From: Hyaloperonospora brassicae
Taxonomy: Eukaryota; Oomycota; Peronosporomycetes; Peronosporales; Peronosporaceae
Length of the DNA: 64,000 nucleotides
Reading direction: 5' to 3'
NCBI GenBank assembly: GCA_947650285.1
Contig: CANTFL010001256.1
Span: 62,001-126,000 of the forward strand
The notes under the pieces were generated by a model that worked only from the letters and a program-made list of their open reading frames with translations, searched no databases and was not told where the DNA came from. Position numbers and translations under genes: made by a program. Shown piece after piece: positions 1-11,775 of the stretch (the first letter of the stretch is position 1; each line of letters opens with the position of its first letter).

Positions 1-1040
1 CATTTAAGTCCTCCCTTGACCTAAGGATCTATGTACTTTCGCTACAGCTACATAACATAGCGGTTTGTCTTCGTCCACCGGGCTGTATCGCGGCTACCAT
101 GGGTTGCATTTTGATATTAATTTTTTTATGTGGTGGAGGTTGAGTACAGCCAAGGGTGTCGTGAGCTACGGTGGCTAGAAATCGGTGAAATATACTGAAT
201 GTAATGTTGGGTCGTCCCATAGCTCTATGTTTCGAATTTCTCAAAGCCCATCAATATCGATATTACGGTGCTACCATCCAACGCCAAGTACACACCCATC
301 GTTACAAACATTTCCATTAATTATTCTTTGCCATGTGATACAAAAACGTCGACTTATTGTATTAAGACTAATATAAAGGATGCGAGCACGTTGTGTTCGG
401 CTTTTTACCCTACCCTTTCCGATTTGAGATCTATATTCTCATTCACGGACTACCAAACATGAAAAATGCACCGTGAGAAGACTGAATTGTCAGTAGCTAA
501 GTGTCTTTTAATAGTTCTACCAATTCAACTTGCTCTACACATACAACGAACCTTCTAGCATATATCTTACAAATAAAACCATACCAAATATTGACTTCGC
601 CGCTAGTTCTCGCACAAAAGTTATTTATTTTAACGCTCAAAATAGTGCACTTTTGGTAATTTCACGCTTTACGTACACTAAACCCTAAACGATGCATGCA
701 CGTGGTGTGCTGCATCTGCATTTGAACTACAGACTGGTTGGTAAAAAAAGGATTGAACCATCGCAACTGTCAAGACTTTGTTTTCGGATGTGAAAAAGCC
801 TGAACGGATTATTGATTTGTATACGCAGCGACAGATGCTCAAGCGTAGTGGGTGAGTGGAGGCAGTTTCACGCAGCGAAAATGATCAAAAAATAACGATT
901 TAGCCGCGACAGGGTGCATGCGAAGACAGTGTCGATTGCGTTAGCATCGCAATTTGGAAAGAAACCATGAGAAAAGCACAACAGCTGTATTTATTGGTAG
1001 TGCGCCACAGAATAGCTCAGGAGCGCAGGTTTTGAAATAT
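1..1040. other. Intergenic, no gene recognised
   Basis: AT-rich sequence with only short unrelated open frames on both strands. I see no domain motif, splice-bounded exon or repeat here. It may be further decay of the Copia relic that begins downstream. Confidence 0.5.
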
Positions 1041-1045
1041 TTCAG

Positions 1046-1366
1046 ATGTTAAAACACGCTCTTGTGTTCACATCTATCAATTTGAACAAAAATATGAGGA
1101 AAAGACATGTAAATTACTTTACGAACACGATGGGAAAGCAGAATCATACGGATGGAGAGCCCTGGTGGGGTGGGACAGGTACAAAAAGGTTTTACAAGCT
1201 GGTTGCACAATGTATTTTAGATGAGAAGAAGATGATCGACCTTATTGCCTATAGAAACGACAAATTGAAGCTTGTGACGGCGAAAGACCAAGAATCATAC
1301 AGCCAACTTCAGCTTCGGGCAAAGCACTCCATCCAGACAAGCTTGTCGCGAAATATGTTTCATTAG
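1046..1366 (+). pseudogene. Copia gag fragment (old relic)
   Basis: The 106-residue frame resembles the N-terminal gag of the younger Copia element at 28.5-34.1 kb. Both share a D-G-x-P-x-W start, an ILDEKK/DMDDDDEI-type acidic stretch, then a V-T-A/D-(K/E) block and a K-x-x-x-I-x-x-S-L-S helix end. Gag packages the element RNA in virus-like particles. The frame closes by stop after the helix, and no full gag remains. The next Copia-like piece lies at 2.85 kb on the same strand, as expected for one element. Identity is low, so the call rests on collinearity and motif order. Confidence 0.55.
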
Positions 1367-2850
1367 GTTCGCGATCACAATACAGCAGTAGCACTGTGAA
1401 AAACGCTGGCAGCTATCTATGGGGACAATTCCGACTCCAATTTTCTTGAAAATTGTGTTAAAAAAGTCGTTCACGAGCTCTGGAGTAAAACGATGGAGGA
1501 AGGAGAAAGCTTGAATGCTCATCCATCGAAGGATTGAACCTTAGGACGGAACTGACTGGCCTCCAATACACCTTCAGCAAACTAGATGTGTGCGAAGCTC
1601 TCCCAGTTAGTTTTCCAACATACAACCTAGTTCAAACAACTTTGGACGACCGTTTGATTTGCGGGTGGCGGGGCAGTATAGACTTAAAATCGTTTTAGCG
1701 AGATTATTCCACAGCTGCAGATCTGCAAGAGAAAACTAAACGAAGAATTAGCATTTACGATTTGATGAGCACAAAGCGCAAGAGAGTGAACAGTCAGCGC
1801 GACAAGAAGATCTAAGGCCAGGCTGATGAAAGTACAGCATGTAATGCTGTTGACAAATAAAGATGCGACAAGTTAACTATCAAGCAAATAAAGGTTGTTC
1901 GTGAAGCATTTCAATCGGTATTGAACGTTATTGTATGACTTGCAATCGGTATGACTTTGCTTCGAACCCATCTGCGGCAAAAATAATAAGGGTGGTATAG
2001 TCAAACGTAAGATAAAGACAACCTCAGATAAATTGACGAGCTTTACATCTTGTCATAATCGAGGTGTGAAGACGCTGGATTTAAATCCGTGGACGATGGA
2101 GGGTATGACAATGTAGTGGAGCAGCAAGTTGAATAAATGCTGTTACGTTGAAATAGTAGCACATAAACACTTTATCGAATACGGATATCGTAGATGACAA
2201 GCAATGCTCATTTCGTATCGGACTTTCGATCGACAAAGCGACTGAGCGTGCTGTCGCACCGAGCTTTATCGATAAACCATACAGTGCTGCCATTATTTCA
2301 CTGAATACAATTAACGATGAAAAGACAATAGATAATCGACGACGTGCTTTTCCTGTTCCCGGCGAAATCCACCCGCTACTGTCAGATATAGTGCGCTCGA
2401 CGGTGGATTCAACATGACATGAGATTTAAACATGCACCAAATTATGTTGTCGAAGGACAACAGATTGTTAGCTTAATTAATAACGTTGGATCAGCTTAAA
2501 TGCTAATATGTAAAGCCGTATAAATGAAAAATGATATCAAAAGGTTTGAGATGCGTGTGACATGTATCACAACCCGAGTTTATATTGCTGACTTGCAATT
2601 GTAGCACAAGCGTCTGGGTCATGTGCGGCCTAGTACATCAAGCCGATATTAATCCGTAAACAGTCGAGGGAATGAGGCTCTCAGGACTTAAAGTTAATGA
2701 CTGTGAGAAATGTTATTCGGAAAATCAAGTACGGAAATCGATAAAGAAGAAGCTAAATTAAAAAATTAGGATACACAATCAACTTGTTTACGCGGATTGT
2801 TAGTCCTAAGCATTGATCGTGGGACTCAAATACACGCAATTTGAATTGTT

Positions 2851-3605
2851 ATGGATGCGTTCAATAAGTTTGTGACAGCGTACATGATCCATAGAAAGGT
2901 ATCAGATGCAATGCAGCTAAAGCTATTGTTTGTGTGGACGGAGCAGTTAGTTCGATGCAATGCACGCGGGTATTTTAATAAAGGTAAGACTGACTTTCTT
3001 ACACGACATCAGCTCACAGACAAAGGTGGAGAATTTGTGCGTACAGATCACCAGCACTGATTAAAAGCAATATCGATATAACATGTTCTACTGGGACCAG
3101 TCAGCTCGCAGCATAACGTGCGTGATCGGGTGCACAATACCTTTATGAAAATGACGCGAGTAATGCCGCGACAGTCAAGAAAATCTCGGATCTTTTGGAA
3201 AAATACGTATCGATACTCAGCCTACATTAACAACCGCACCTTTACACCTTGGATGCCAGGCACTTCGTATGAAATGATGTTTCACACACCCTGAATGTGC
3301 ATAATATCAGGGTATTTTGCTTGTTGGCGTATGCGCACGTAAAAGCTGGCGCCCGACCAGACAAGGTGCATAAAAATGCCAAAATCGTTGATTTTAGTGT
3401 TAACGCAGAATATGTCGTTAAGTGCAAAATCTATCCTCTCGATAAATGTGCACGAAAATGGCGATGGCATTCGCATGAACAAATGCTGACTCATCGCATT
3501 AATTTGAGAAAGATTACTAGTCCATACTACAACGGGCATTATTTGGTTTATAGTACCGATATGAGCAGCAGGTTTGCCAATACTGACAAATCCGTCGCCT
3601 CTTAA
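2851..3605 (+). pseudogene. Copia integrase fragment (old relic)
   Basis: Two frames, 2851-3060 and 3297-3605, align in order with the integrase of the 28.5 kb Copia. The first contains L-T-D-K-G-G-E-F-V, the second catalytic Asp neighbourhood. The second contains V-R/C-L-x-A-Y-x-H-V, a P-D-K-x-x-x-N-A-K block and an R-K-W end, matching the integrase C-terminal part. The piece between (about 3060-3290) reads as integrase in broken frames, for example the M-N-P-V-E-like region as S-x-H-N-V-R-D. Integrase normally joins the cDNA to host DNA; this copy is dead. With the gag piece at 1.05 kb it defines one plus-strand relic. Confidence 0.7.
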
Positions 3606-4854
3606 ATTATCGAGGATGACTCAAGCGTTATCGAAAATTGGATTTTGACATAAATTATGTACAAAATATCTCTTTTGGCGCACAAGAAAATATCAGCGAA
3701 GTATTTAGCACAAAATTGTAGAACCCGTCTGCGCTAATTATCTGCATAGTCACAACCCTGTTGACTTTGTGTAGGCCTAAATGGTGTTTATGCTTGAATG
3801 TGTATTCGCAACCTACCGAGAAAAAAACCTGCGCTTTGTCTAATTAATACTTAGTTTGCAAATAATTCTTTTCTAGAACACATTAACATTATTGCCACCT
3901 GTTCCCTTTTTCCACTCATAAAATTTGCTGAAATTTTTGTCACACGGTCCCTGCCACCGCTTCGCATTATGCCGCGCAACAACATAAGCTTGCACCGATC
4001 GTTCAGAGAAAAAATCAACACGCCCTCCTCTAATGTCAACTTTTAATTATGCTAAGTCAAATAACATGATCATCGCCTGCTGGTCTATTAGCACTGAACC
4101 TCATGTACCTATCTACATCGGTAAGTTTAATGACTCATATGAAGTTCTAAATAATACTCGAACTTGTTTCTTTCGAAAAAAGGTCCGGAGGGGTGTCATT
4201 CGTATTAATCTGTTGTAATCGAAAATTTTGCTTCTTTATATTCTCACGCACGTAGTGCCAGCGTATCTCAAATATGACGCGTTAAGCGAATGAACTTCGT
4301 ATTCTTGTTTAGCGTCATCTCACTTAAGTCGTCTACGCTAGTTTTATAGCAGTACCATTGTTCTGCGCGAATTAATCGATTAATATATATGCATCGGCAA
4401 AAAACTAGCTTTTGCATATAGAGGTATAGGACGTCCGTGTCTTGGCGGAATGTGATATGACTAGCAGAACTTTAGCTTATTCGTTGAAGAAGCTACTGGT
4501 AAAGTGTCAACTGCCTTGTTAGGATCGGGTCAAATAGCTCAAATTTACCGGCCTTAGTTTTGAACAGTGAGAAAGTCGAATAGACTCATGCATATGCAAA
4601 TGACACAAATTAGCACCCGCGCAGGATCGATTTAGGGCAGGTCATGCTCTGTTGAAATGGACGAGTCGGAGTAAGACGTTAATTCAAACAACGCATTTAT
4701 TGCGCGAAAAATCGCAGCTTGCGTAGAGCCGTCTTGTCATACAAGCCATACTGCGTGAGTTAAACACACGCTGTTTAATTGATATAAAAATGCGACGTTT
4801 ACATTATATACAATTATTCGGAAGCGATGAGGTCCGAGTACGCACAAAAGTGAC
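3606..4854. other. Unassigned decayed sequence
   Basis: The reverse transcriptase of the old Copia should lie here, but I could not recognise it in any frame. Only short ORFs occur. Confidence 0.4.
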
Positions 4855-5675
4855 GTGACTAGGAGTTACTTATAAATGAGGTGCTTGATATGAAAGGAGT
4901 GCTCCGGGAGATCGCAGTAAACGAAATACCACCATTGACTTCTTTCTTTACGACAATGTAGTCATATGCACAAAAAGTTAATGATCTAGGAGAAGTTGCT
5001 TCGTTACTATATGTGCTTGATGCGCGCGGCGATAAGCAACGAAAGGGTATTGATATGGCGAACGGATATTTAAAAATTTGCTTGCATGGCATACTTTCAG
5101 ATATTCGCCACAGTTTTGGCATTATTAGATCTGTAGACCTAGAGTTGTAATGTCAACACAGCCTCTCACCAAAACGTTTACAAATTTTTCTGTGCGTAAA
5201 TCGTATCCAAAGCCACGTAAACGAAAGCAGAAACATATAAATTTTTGAAGTACACATGGAGTAAAGACAATAAATTGTAATAATTAACGAGAGTCAGACT
5301 CGATTAGCTCCCCCTTTATAGGCCTCGTCAGTGACTTGTCATACTAAAGAGAAATTTTGCAACCTGTACTATTGTGGTGCCTAATACAACAAATAGACAT
5401 TTAAAACCCTTCCATATATGCCCTAGCGTTGTCTTGACATTTGGAAGCCATCCGAGTGCATTAAAGGCTTCCAACATATATTGCGAATATTAAGTAATCC
5501 AATGTGCGCCAGGCTGGACGAGAGTGAAATTTGGGGCTTGATTGCTTTCCTAGAGCTTATAAAATTAGGCTCAGACACACGGACCCGTTTATGTTGGCAT
5601 TTCCGATATATTGATCGTCAAATTTGCATGCGACGATGTACGAAATCGAACGAGTTGCCCCACACGGCGAAGTGA
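4855..5675 (+). pseudogene. Possible Copia RNase H remnants
   Basis: On the + strand around 4880-4960 a broken frame reads E-V-L-D-M-K-G-V-L-R-E-I and then, after a frameshift, N-T-T-I-D-F-F-x-Y-D-N-V-V-I. This looks like the last RNase H block of Copia (E-x-x-W-L-R-x-L-L, then x-D-N-x-x-A-I). At about 5570-5630 a frame reads D-T-R-T-R-L-C-W-H-F-R, like the R-T-R-H-I-x-x-R-W-H-F motif that follows it in Copia. The spacing is longer than normal, so an insertion or chance is possible. Low confidence. Confidence 0.3.
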
Positions 5676-6363
5676 GATTTTAAGTGATATGAAGAAAGAT
5701 TTAGGCGGTCCGAAGACACGATCGCGTACTCTGTGCGCACTGTATAGCCCAATCAAAGCCATACATAAAGGCTTGCTATTTACATATTGATTACGAAATC
5801 AATTATATAGTGAGGGCAAAGGACACAACGGTAAAGGCTTCGTCAGTAATTTAAAAGGTACGTCAAGGGTGATGGCGGTAGACGCATATATTTGATGTGG
5901 AGGTGAAATCAAGATCGTTGACGTTATTGCCACCCTGATGAATAACCCACAACGCGATATGCGGTCAAAGACCCAATTGAAATAGTGACTGGCGATCATA
6001 TAATCGATCGTGATCTAACATCGGTGCGCTCAACACACCGCTATCGATGATACGGGATTTATGATCGGGTACAAGATTGAGATATACATGATGAAGATGA
6101 CATAACGCGATCTGCGATCGGCTTTCCCAATATACGATTGCTGCCGATATGGGCGTACACGCAAGGTTAATTACATATAAATACAGGAATTATCTACCTT
6201 CTTTATATACTTGGCGGCAAATTCGGAGATACAGATGTACATTGTGTTTATTTTGGTTTTCTTAAATTAAGCATACAAAAGCGCATAAAAAATTTGTGTG
6301 GACACGTGTGGTCGTCAAATAAGTAGTAATTCTTTGACCTTATAACGTTACACGAGTGACAGA
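5676..6363. other. Intergenic, nothing recognised
   Basis: No gene or repeat recognised. It forms the left flank of the large Gypsy element. No clear target-site duplication could be matched to the right flank near 35266. Confidence 0.5.
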
Positions 6364-7722
6364 TGTGGTATAGTAGTTAGTCAGATCTGTGGCAATACCG
6401 TTTCAACGTTACAACACAACAATCGCCGAGCTTGCGGCGCAGTTATGATTGTACGTCGGGTAAATATTCTTCTCGGCTCGCCCTTCGGGTTCAGTTATGG
6501 ATTTCGACCAGCTGTGTATATCCAACCACTCAACGTTTTTACACAAGACCGCCTGAGCTCAGCTGCTTCCGTTCCTCCTTTCCTGTGATCTCGCACCTTT
6601 AAAGATCGAAGGTTGATGCGAGCGTTTTAAACACAAAGACGTCTTTAGACCGGGATTTATTGATTGAATAGTGATTTGTATTCAATAGGTTTTCGCGATT
6701 CGAAACTAATGGCTGTCAGAAGCCGATGGCTCTCAGCCACCGATTCTACCTGTCCTTTCTCCTACTTGGCTGTTTAGTCCTTCCCTTGAGTACTTACTTC
6801 TTGTAAGATAGATTCAGTAAAAACTTTGCTAAATCTTATTCAAAATAATTGTGGGTCGGGTCGGTCACTAACTTGCCTACACGGTGGCTCGAACTCGCAG
6901 TGATCAGCGCATTCTTCCCTTCAACAGACGACTGAGCCGATCCAATATTCTTGCTAGAGCAGCAAATCAAATACATAATACCTCTACATCAAATTCTAAT
7001 ATAAAATATACACCTGACCCACGTCGCCGCAACATCACTTGCTAACAGTGCCAATGGGTAGATGTCGGCGTTCCGTCGCTTTTACAGGTCATCGGGCGCA
7101 GTATACGCCCGACTAGAAGATTAGGGTGTCCGTGGTTAAAGACTCACCGGCTCGTTGCTCGACGAGCCTTTGGATAGTGCCGTCTATTGGGTCGCTGGCT
7201 TTCCTTTTGCGGTTCTTAAAGCGGTACCATCTATTGAGTAGCCAACTCGCCGGGCGACGAGATTAAAGCGGTGGCGTCAATTGGGTCACCGGCTTGCCGT
7301 GCGACGAGACTGGTCTTTTGCTGGAAGCGAGTAATGCCCACCCCGGGCCGACTTAACGCTTGGCGCTTCCAATCGAGACCTCTACAATCCATGCTCTTTG
7401 AGGCTCGACAGCAGGCATAATCAAGCCCACACAGGGACTAACCTCAAAAGTGTACACGTGTCTTGGACTTGGAAAAATTTGCCTGTACTGATTATCTCAT
7501 AATCTCATCCTGATTGCAGAAGGACTCTTAGGTGATTCTACTTCATCCCCCTCGTCGTCATGTACTAATATCTAGTGAAATGATTTGATCATCATAATGC
7601 TCTCTCGTCGGGTCTTCCTCTTCGAGTCTTCCCTCGTCGGGTCTTGGCTCGTCGGGTCTTGGCTCGTCGAGTCTTAATATGCCGACTATGATGTGCTCCG
7701 GCTTCTCTCGTCAGATTCATCA
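6364..7722 (-). repeat. Gypsy-A 3' LTR (left copy)
   Basis: Matches the right copy nearly base for base, apart from about 40 scattered differences and a different number of CTCGTCGGGTCTTGG-type units (about 7605-7675 here, fewer at 35170-35215). It is intact. The uninterrupted sequence GTATATCCAACC near 6517-6528 shows the empty target of the Copia that split the other copy. Confidence 0.9.
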
Positions 7723-8066
7723 TTCATATAATCAAGTCAAGAATGGGGAATCTTGCGTTCGGAAGTTTATTACAGCACAATTACCCCGGTCGCGGTACGA
7801 ACCTAATTAGCGAGTATCTCGATCATTATTTATTTGTCTTTTCACGAATCGTCATGTTGATCTTGCTCCGTCCTCTTTAGCCGACCTATATTACGCAGTA
7901 AATCGTTGCGCGTTCTCTTTCGTCTGTAGTATGGTATACTTCCTTTCCTTCTGCATTGTGCCGTACCTGTTTGTTCAGTCTCCGGATACGTCGCCTATTC
8001 CAGTAAACTCTGCAGATTAGGTGATGGTATGTGTGGTAATACTTCTCTCTCGCATCAAGCTTCGCC
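7723..8066. other. Spacer between Gypsy-A LTR and antisense ORF
   Basis: Pyrimidine-rich on the + strand. On the minus strand it should hold the polypurine tract, but no clean tract is visible next to the LTR. It could carry the promoter and leader of the plus-strand ORF. No core motif was identified with confidence. Confidence 0.4.
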
Positions 8067-11000
8067 TTGACCCCATTTAATCCGTGGTGTACATTTCCGT
8101 CTCAGCTCAGGCCAACTTGTCATTTAATGCTGTCAGTCCGGGAGTCACCAGTCATCTTATCGACTTGCTTCCTGGTGCCGCCAACTTTTCGCCCGATGAC
8201 GTTGCTACGCCAAGTTCGCCTAATCGACTCGGAGCCTCTTAAGATCTGCAACAATTACAAACCGGCTGTCAACATTTCTTGTCGATCAAAAATGTCCGAG
8301 ATGATGCCGCCGCCCTGTGCTCCTTGTTCGCAGGCATCAATTGATTCTAGAAGTCGCCTTGGCGATGTCTCGGACGTCAGCGTTGATAGTTTGACCATTG
8401 TTGCTAATCTCTGTCAGATTTTAATGCGCATGGAATACCAAGATCAGCAGCATGAGGTCAATATGGTGGGGGTCTCTGTCACTTAATTGGAGACTACACG
8501 GCAAACTATTAATTCGTCTACGTGTCAAGCCATCAGGCCGGCCACGTCAGTAGCCGACTTGGTCGTCCTCTACAGTGGGGATGTCGTTGTGCCTCTATAC
8601 AAAACGGACTTGTTAGCTCGGATGTGCGTCTCGCTTGCACAGTCGGAGCTGATTATCGCAGCACGTCGTCGATGGATAGAAACCGCGATCGCCAATTTCG
8701 TGGATCTGCGCGCTCAACTGAAGACGACCCAGGTAAAGGCAGATACTTGGATTGCGGCTGCGTTGCGAACTACCGGGATTATCGAATCACTATTGAACTT
8801 AAACTTCACTACCAATCCTAAATCCTCTCGATTGTCTTTCGACTGCGCGGACAGACTTGAATCGGCGATAATTGATTTTATTTAGCTTGCAAGTGACGAT
8901 TAAAGCGCGCGACCGCAAAATTTGTCGTCTTACTGGTCGACTCGCCGAGTCACGAGACTAGCAAACAGCCTTCCACAGAGTCGCGATGGCGTATAACCGT
9001 TAGTAGCGAGAATCCACCATAGGTATGTGCAATGGCGGTGATCACGCCTTGTGTTGCCTGAAGCCTCAGCGACAACTAGAGCAGCGTGATCGCCGGCTTA
9101 CGTCGGGTTACGGAACAGGCGTCAGAATCATCATGTTCTGTATCCTCTTGATCCCATTTTACTACTTCGGTTATCACCGGAATCGACGCTTTAGTTTTGA
9201 ATTCTCGTGAGCTCAATCTAAACTCTCGCTTGTGTTGCCTTCTCGCTCAGCGGTCCCCCGAAGTCATCTCGCTCGGCTCGACGGCGGGTTCTCAAGTGTT
9301 ATCACTTCGGATCGACTCAGTCGGCTCGTCATCGAATGGTGTTTCGCCCAGCGAATCTAGTTCTGCGTTGATTGAATCTGTCTCAATCGAATGCCCGTTG
9401 GCTCTCTCATCATCGTCGCCGTCGGCCGGCTCACTCATCACTTACCTGTCGTGTTCGTCACCTTAATCTCTTTCGCGCGGCGCGATGTCTACCGAAGGTA
9501 CATCAAACGCACCGTCGTCTATAGTGATACCATTTAGTCGTCTCACTCGTCGAGTCTAAGAATACGTCCGGCCAACTGTAGTCGACGACGTCAGTAATTT
9601 TTGCTTTCCACTTCACTTTAATTCGGGGATAAGTCGGCGCAGGCTAAAAGCGAAAATAATGTTATTCCGTGCTTTTGTATGTTACCTCTCCACTTATTTT
9701 TATGACGGGCTCTCAGTCTCGGTGAAGTAGTAGAAAACGTAGTTTGCTTATCCCGGCAGTTTCTAAGAGTAATCTAAAGGTCGTGAGCTCGCGTGTTTTC
9801 CGAAGTTGCAGTGGTGATATTCTTTCTACTGCATCAACAGGGATTCGCCGGGTATTTTTCTCGGTGTCTGGATCGTCGTCAATGACTACAATCGCGTCCT
9901 TGACATTGACTTCTATCCCGCTGATTTATACCTCAGGATCATGGATAACTATAACCGCTCCTGCATGTATGGGCTTAGGGACTTCAGCATGTATACCGGT
10001 CGTTGCGCGATCGCGCACTTCTCAAGGTCGGGGTCGTGTTCGTGGCTTACCTGGGTCAGTTGGATCTCGACGAGCTAGTCTTCAAGGTTTTGAAAAGGCG
10101 TCAGTAACCACGTCGGTCTCGCTGACTTCTATTCCTGCCTCCTCGAACGTGGTCGTTTCGGTTCCTCCGTCGCTTCTAGCGTATTCTTTTGTCCCCACGA
10201 CCTCATCGCCGCCGAGTTTACTCGACACTACCGCGAATTCATTGAAGCCGGCGAAGAAGCGCAAACCGAGTCGTTTGTCTGCGTCCACATCTGCCAAACG
10301 TCCCCGAAAGACTTCTTCATCTGGGCGCCGTTTCACTGTGTCCCAAGCTGTTCCTTGGAAGGTGTCGACTCGCCAATAGAGCGCTTCTACTCATGGGGAT
10401 AGTGAATTGCCTGAGACCGCTGTCGCGTCTTCCGTCCCTGCGTCCGTGGTGTCGACTCGTCGATCGAGAGTATCTTCTCTTGAGGCCCGTGAAGCGCCTG
10501 AAATTGCTGTCGCACCATCCGTCCTTGAGTCTGCAATATTGGAACTACCTACCTCGCTTTTTATGCACGTAGCGGTGCTTTGCACCCGCGCGGAACAGAC
10601 ATTGACAAGTGATTCCCGTCATACGTAATCGATGCATCAGATTGTGGACACCACTTTTTATCAATCAGATTTGGACGGTGTTAAGCCTAGATTACCGCCA
10701 CTCGGTCGCCTCTTTGCATGAAGGATGTCCACGGTTCTTTCGTCGTAGTAGTCACTTCCAACTCGGTGGATGCTTTTCGAGAGATGATGGACGTGTTCAA
10801 TACGTGTCACATTTGCCAAATGACAATCGGTTTGTTTACGGACTCGCCAATGTTTGTGGCTGCAGCTTGACTTCATGGTGCGTGGTCTAGACTCTCGTCT
10901 TCCAGACAAATATTGTAACGAGCAGGATGCTGGAAGCTGTCCTTAACGTTTGGGGTCAATAAAGCGGATTCTTTCATGAGGTCGACCGCAATGAGACTTG

Positions 11001-11188
11001 CATTTCTAGATTTAAGATTAGCTGCGCCTTGTGCTTGAGAAATTATTGGCTCGTCGAGTCCAGCGTCTTTATGGGGATGCTCTCAGATTTCGACTCAATT
11101 AAGTCGAATGCTGATGTGGGCACCAAGTTCGCGCTCTGGAAGAAAATTTCGCTTCTCGCAAGCGTCTTGGATACCTCCTCCGTCTGGC
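8067..11188 (+). pseudogene. Gypsy-A antisense ORF, N-terminal and central part
   Basis: Plus-strand frames follow each other with few breaks: 8067-8486 and 8487-8885 share one frame separated by a single TAA; then 9197-9466 with continuation to about 9560; 9744-10379; 10407-10628; and a CxxC-bearing piece near 10800. Further helix-rich pieces follow up to the Gypsy-B insertion. The product is unrecognised. The 8487-8885 part looks helical and coiled-coil-like. The 9197-10628 part is rich in Ser/Thr/Val/Pro with a basic K-K-R-K-P-S-R patch near 10260, like a nuclear signal. The frame runs opposite to gag-pol, between integrase and the 3' LTR. The last codons before 11188 are in register with 18782-18918 once one TSD copy is ignored. 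Function unknown. Confidence 0.6.
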
Positions 11189-11193
11189 CTTAA
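11189..11193 (+). repeat. Gypsy-B target-site duplication, left
   Basis: CTTAA immediately before the left LTR, repeated at 18777-18781 immediately after the right LTR. Confidence 0.9.
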
Positions 11194-11667
11194 TATAGCG
11201 GAGCTACACAGCTCCTTAAGGTCAGAGGAATACTGAACGCTCTTACGAGCAACTTTGGTTCTACGAACCCGACTCAGAGAGTCAACAAGCTCAGAGATCT
11301 TACGGTCCCTGTTTCAGGGGGACCAAACGATTCAAGAAAATCACAGCACAGAGTGCTCAAGAGCAGCTACCTTTACAGGCGTTGCTAGCTCTTCCTATCA
11401 AGACGCCTCGCAAGGCACGTGTCTTATGTTGATCAAAATGGGAACTGAATTTTCATTTCTTTAATTAACCTAAAAGAACACCTTAGAACAACGTATTTAA
11501 CCTGCCCTAAATAACCTCTTAAAAGATCTCGCAATCAATTGATGACAGACATCGGTCTTCAACAATTGATACACTCACTGTGTTCTAAAATTACTTTATA
11601 GGGTACCCCCTCTCTTGTGTGCACCACACCTATCGTCGACTACCAGCCGACGTGTAACCCCGTTACA
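11194..11667 (-). repeat. Gypsy-B 3' LTR
   Basis: Direct repeat of 18304-18776. On the element's own strand it starts TGTAACGGGG and ends GCTATA. Confidence 0.95.
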
Positions 11668-11680
11668 CCCTCCCCCACCA
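11668..11680 (-). other. Gypsy-B polypurine tract
   Basis: CCCTCCCCCACC on the + strand is a purine run on the element's strand directly beside the 3' LTR. This is where plus-strand DNA synthesis is primed in LTR elements. Confidence 0.8.
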
Positions 11681-11775
11681 GACTGACGTTACCACCAAAC
11701 GTCAATCGGCTTCTTTCCTCGAAGAGGTCGGTGTGTGTGTGTGCTTAACCTCCCGGTTGCTAACCACGAAACACC

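Noticed and set aside
7721..7762. Extension of the Gypsy-A LTR past 7722 / 35266
   Set aside because: Similarity drops from about 97% to about 70%, so I kept the CA ends, but the boundary is marked uncertain.
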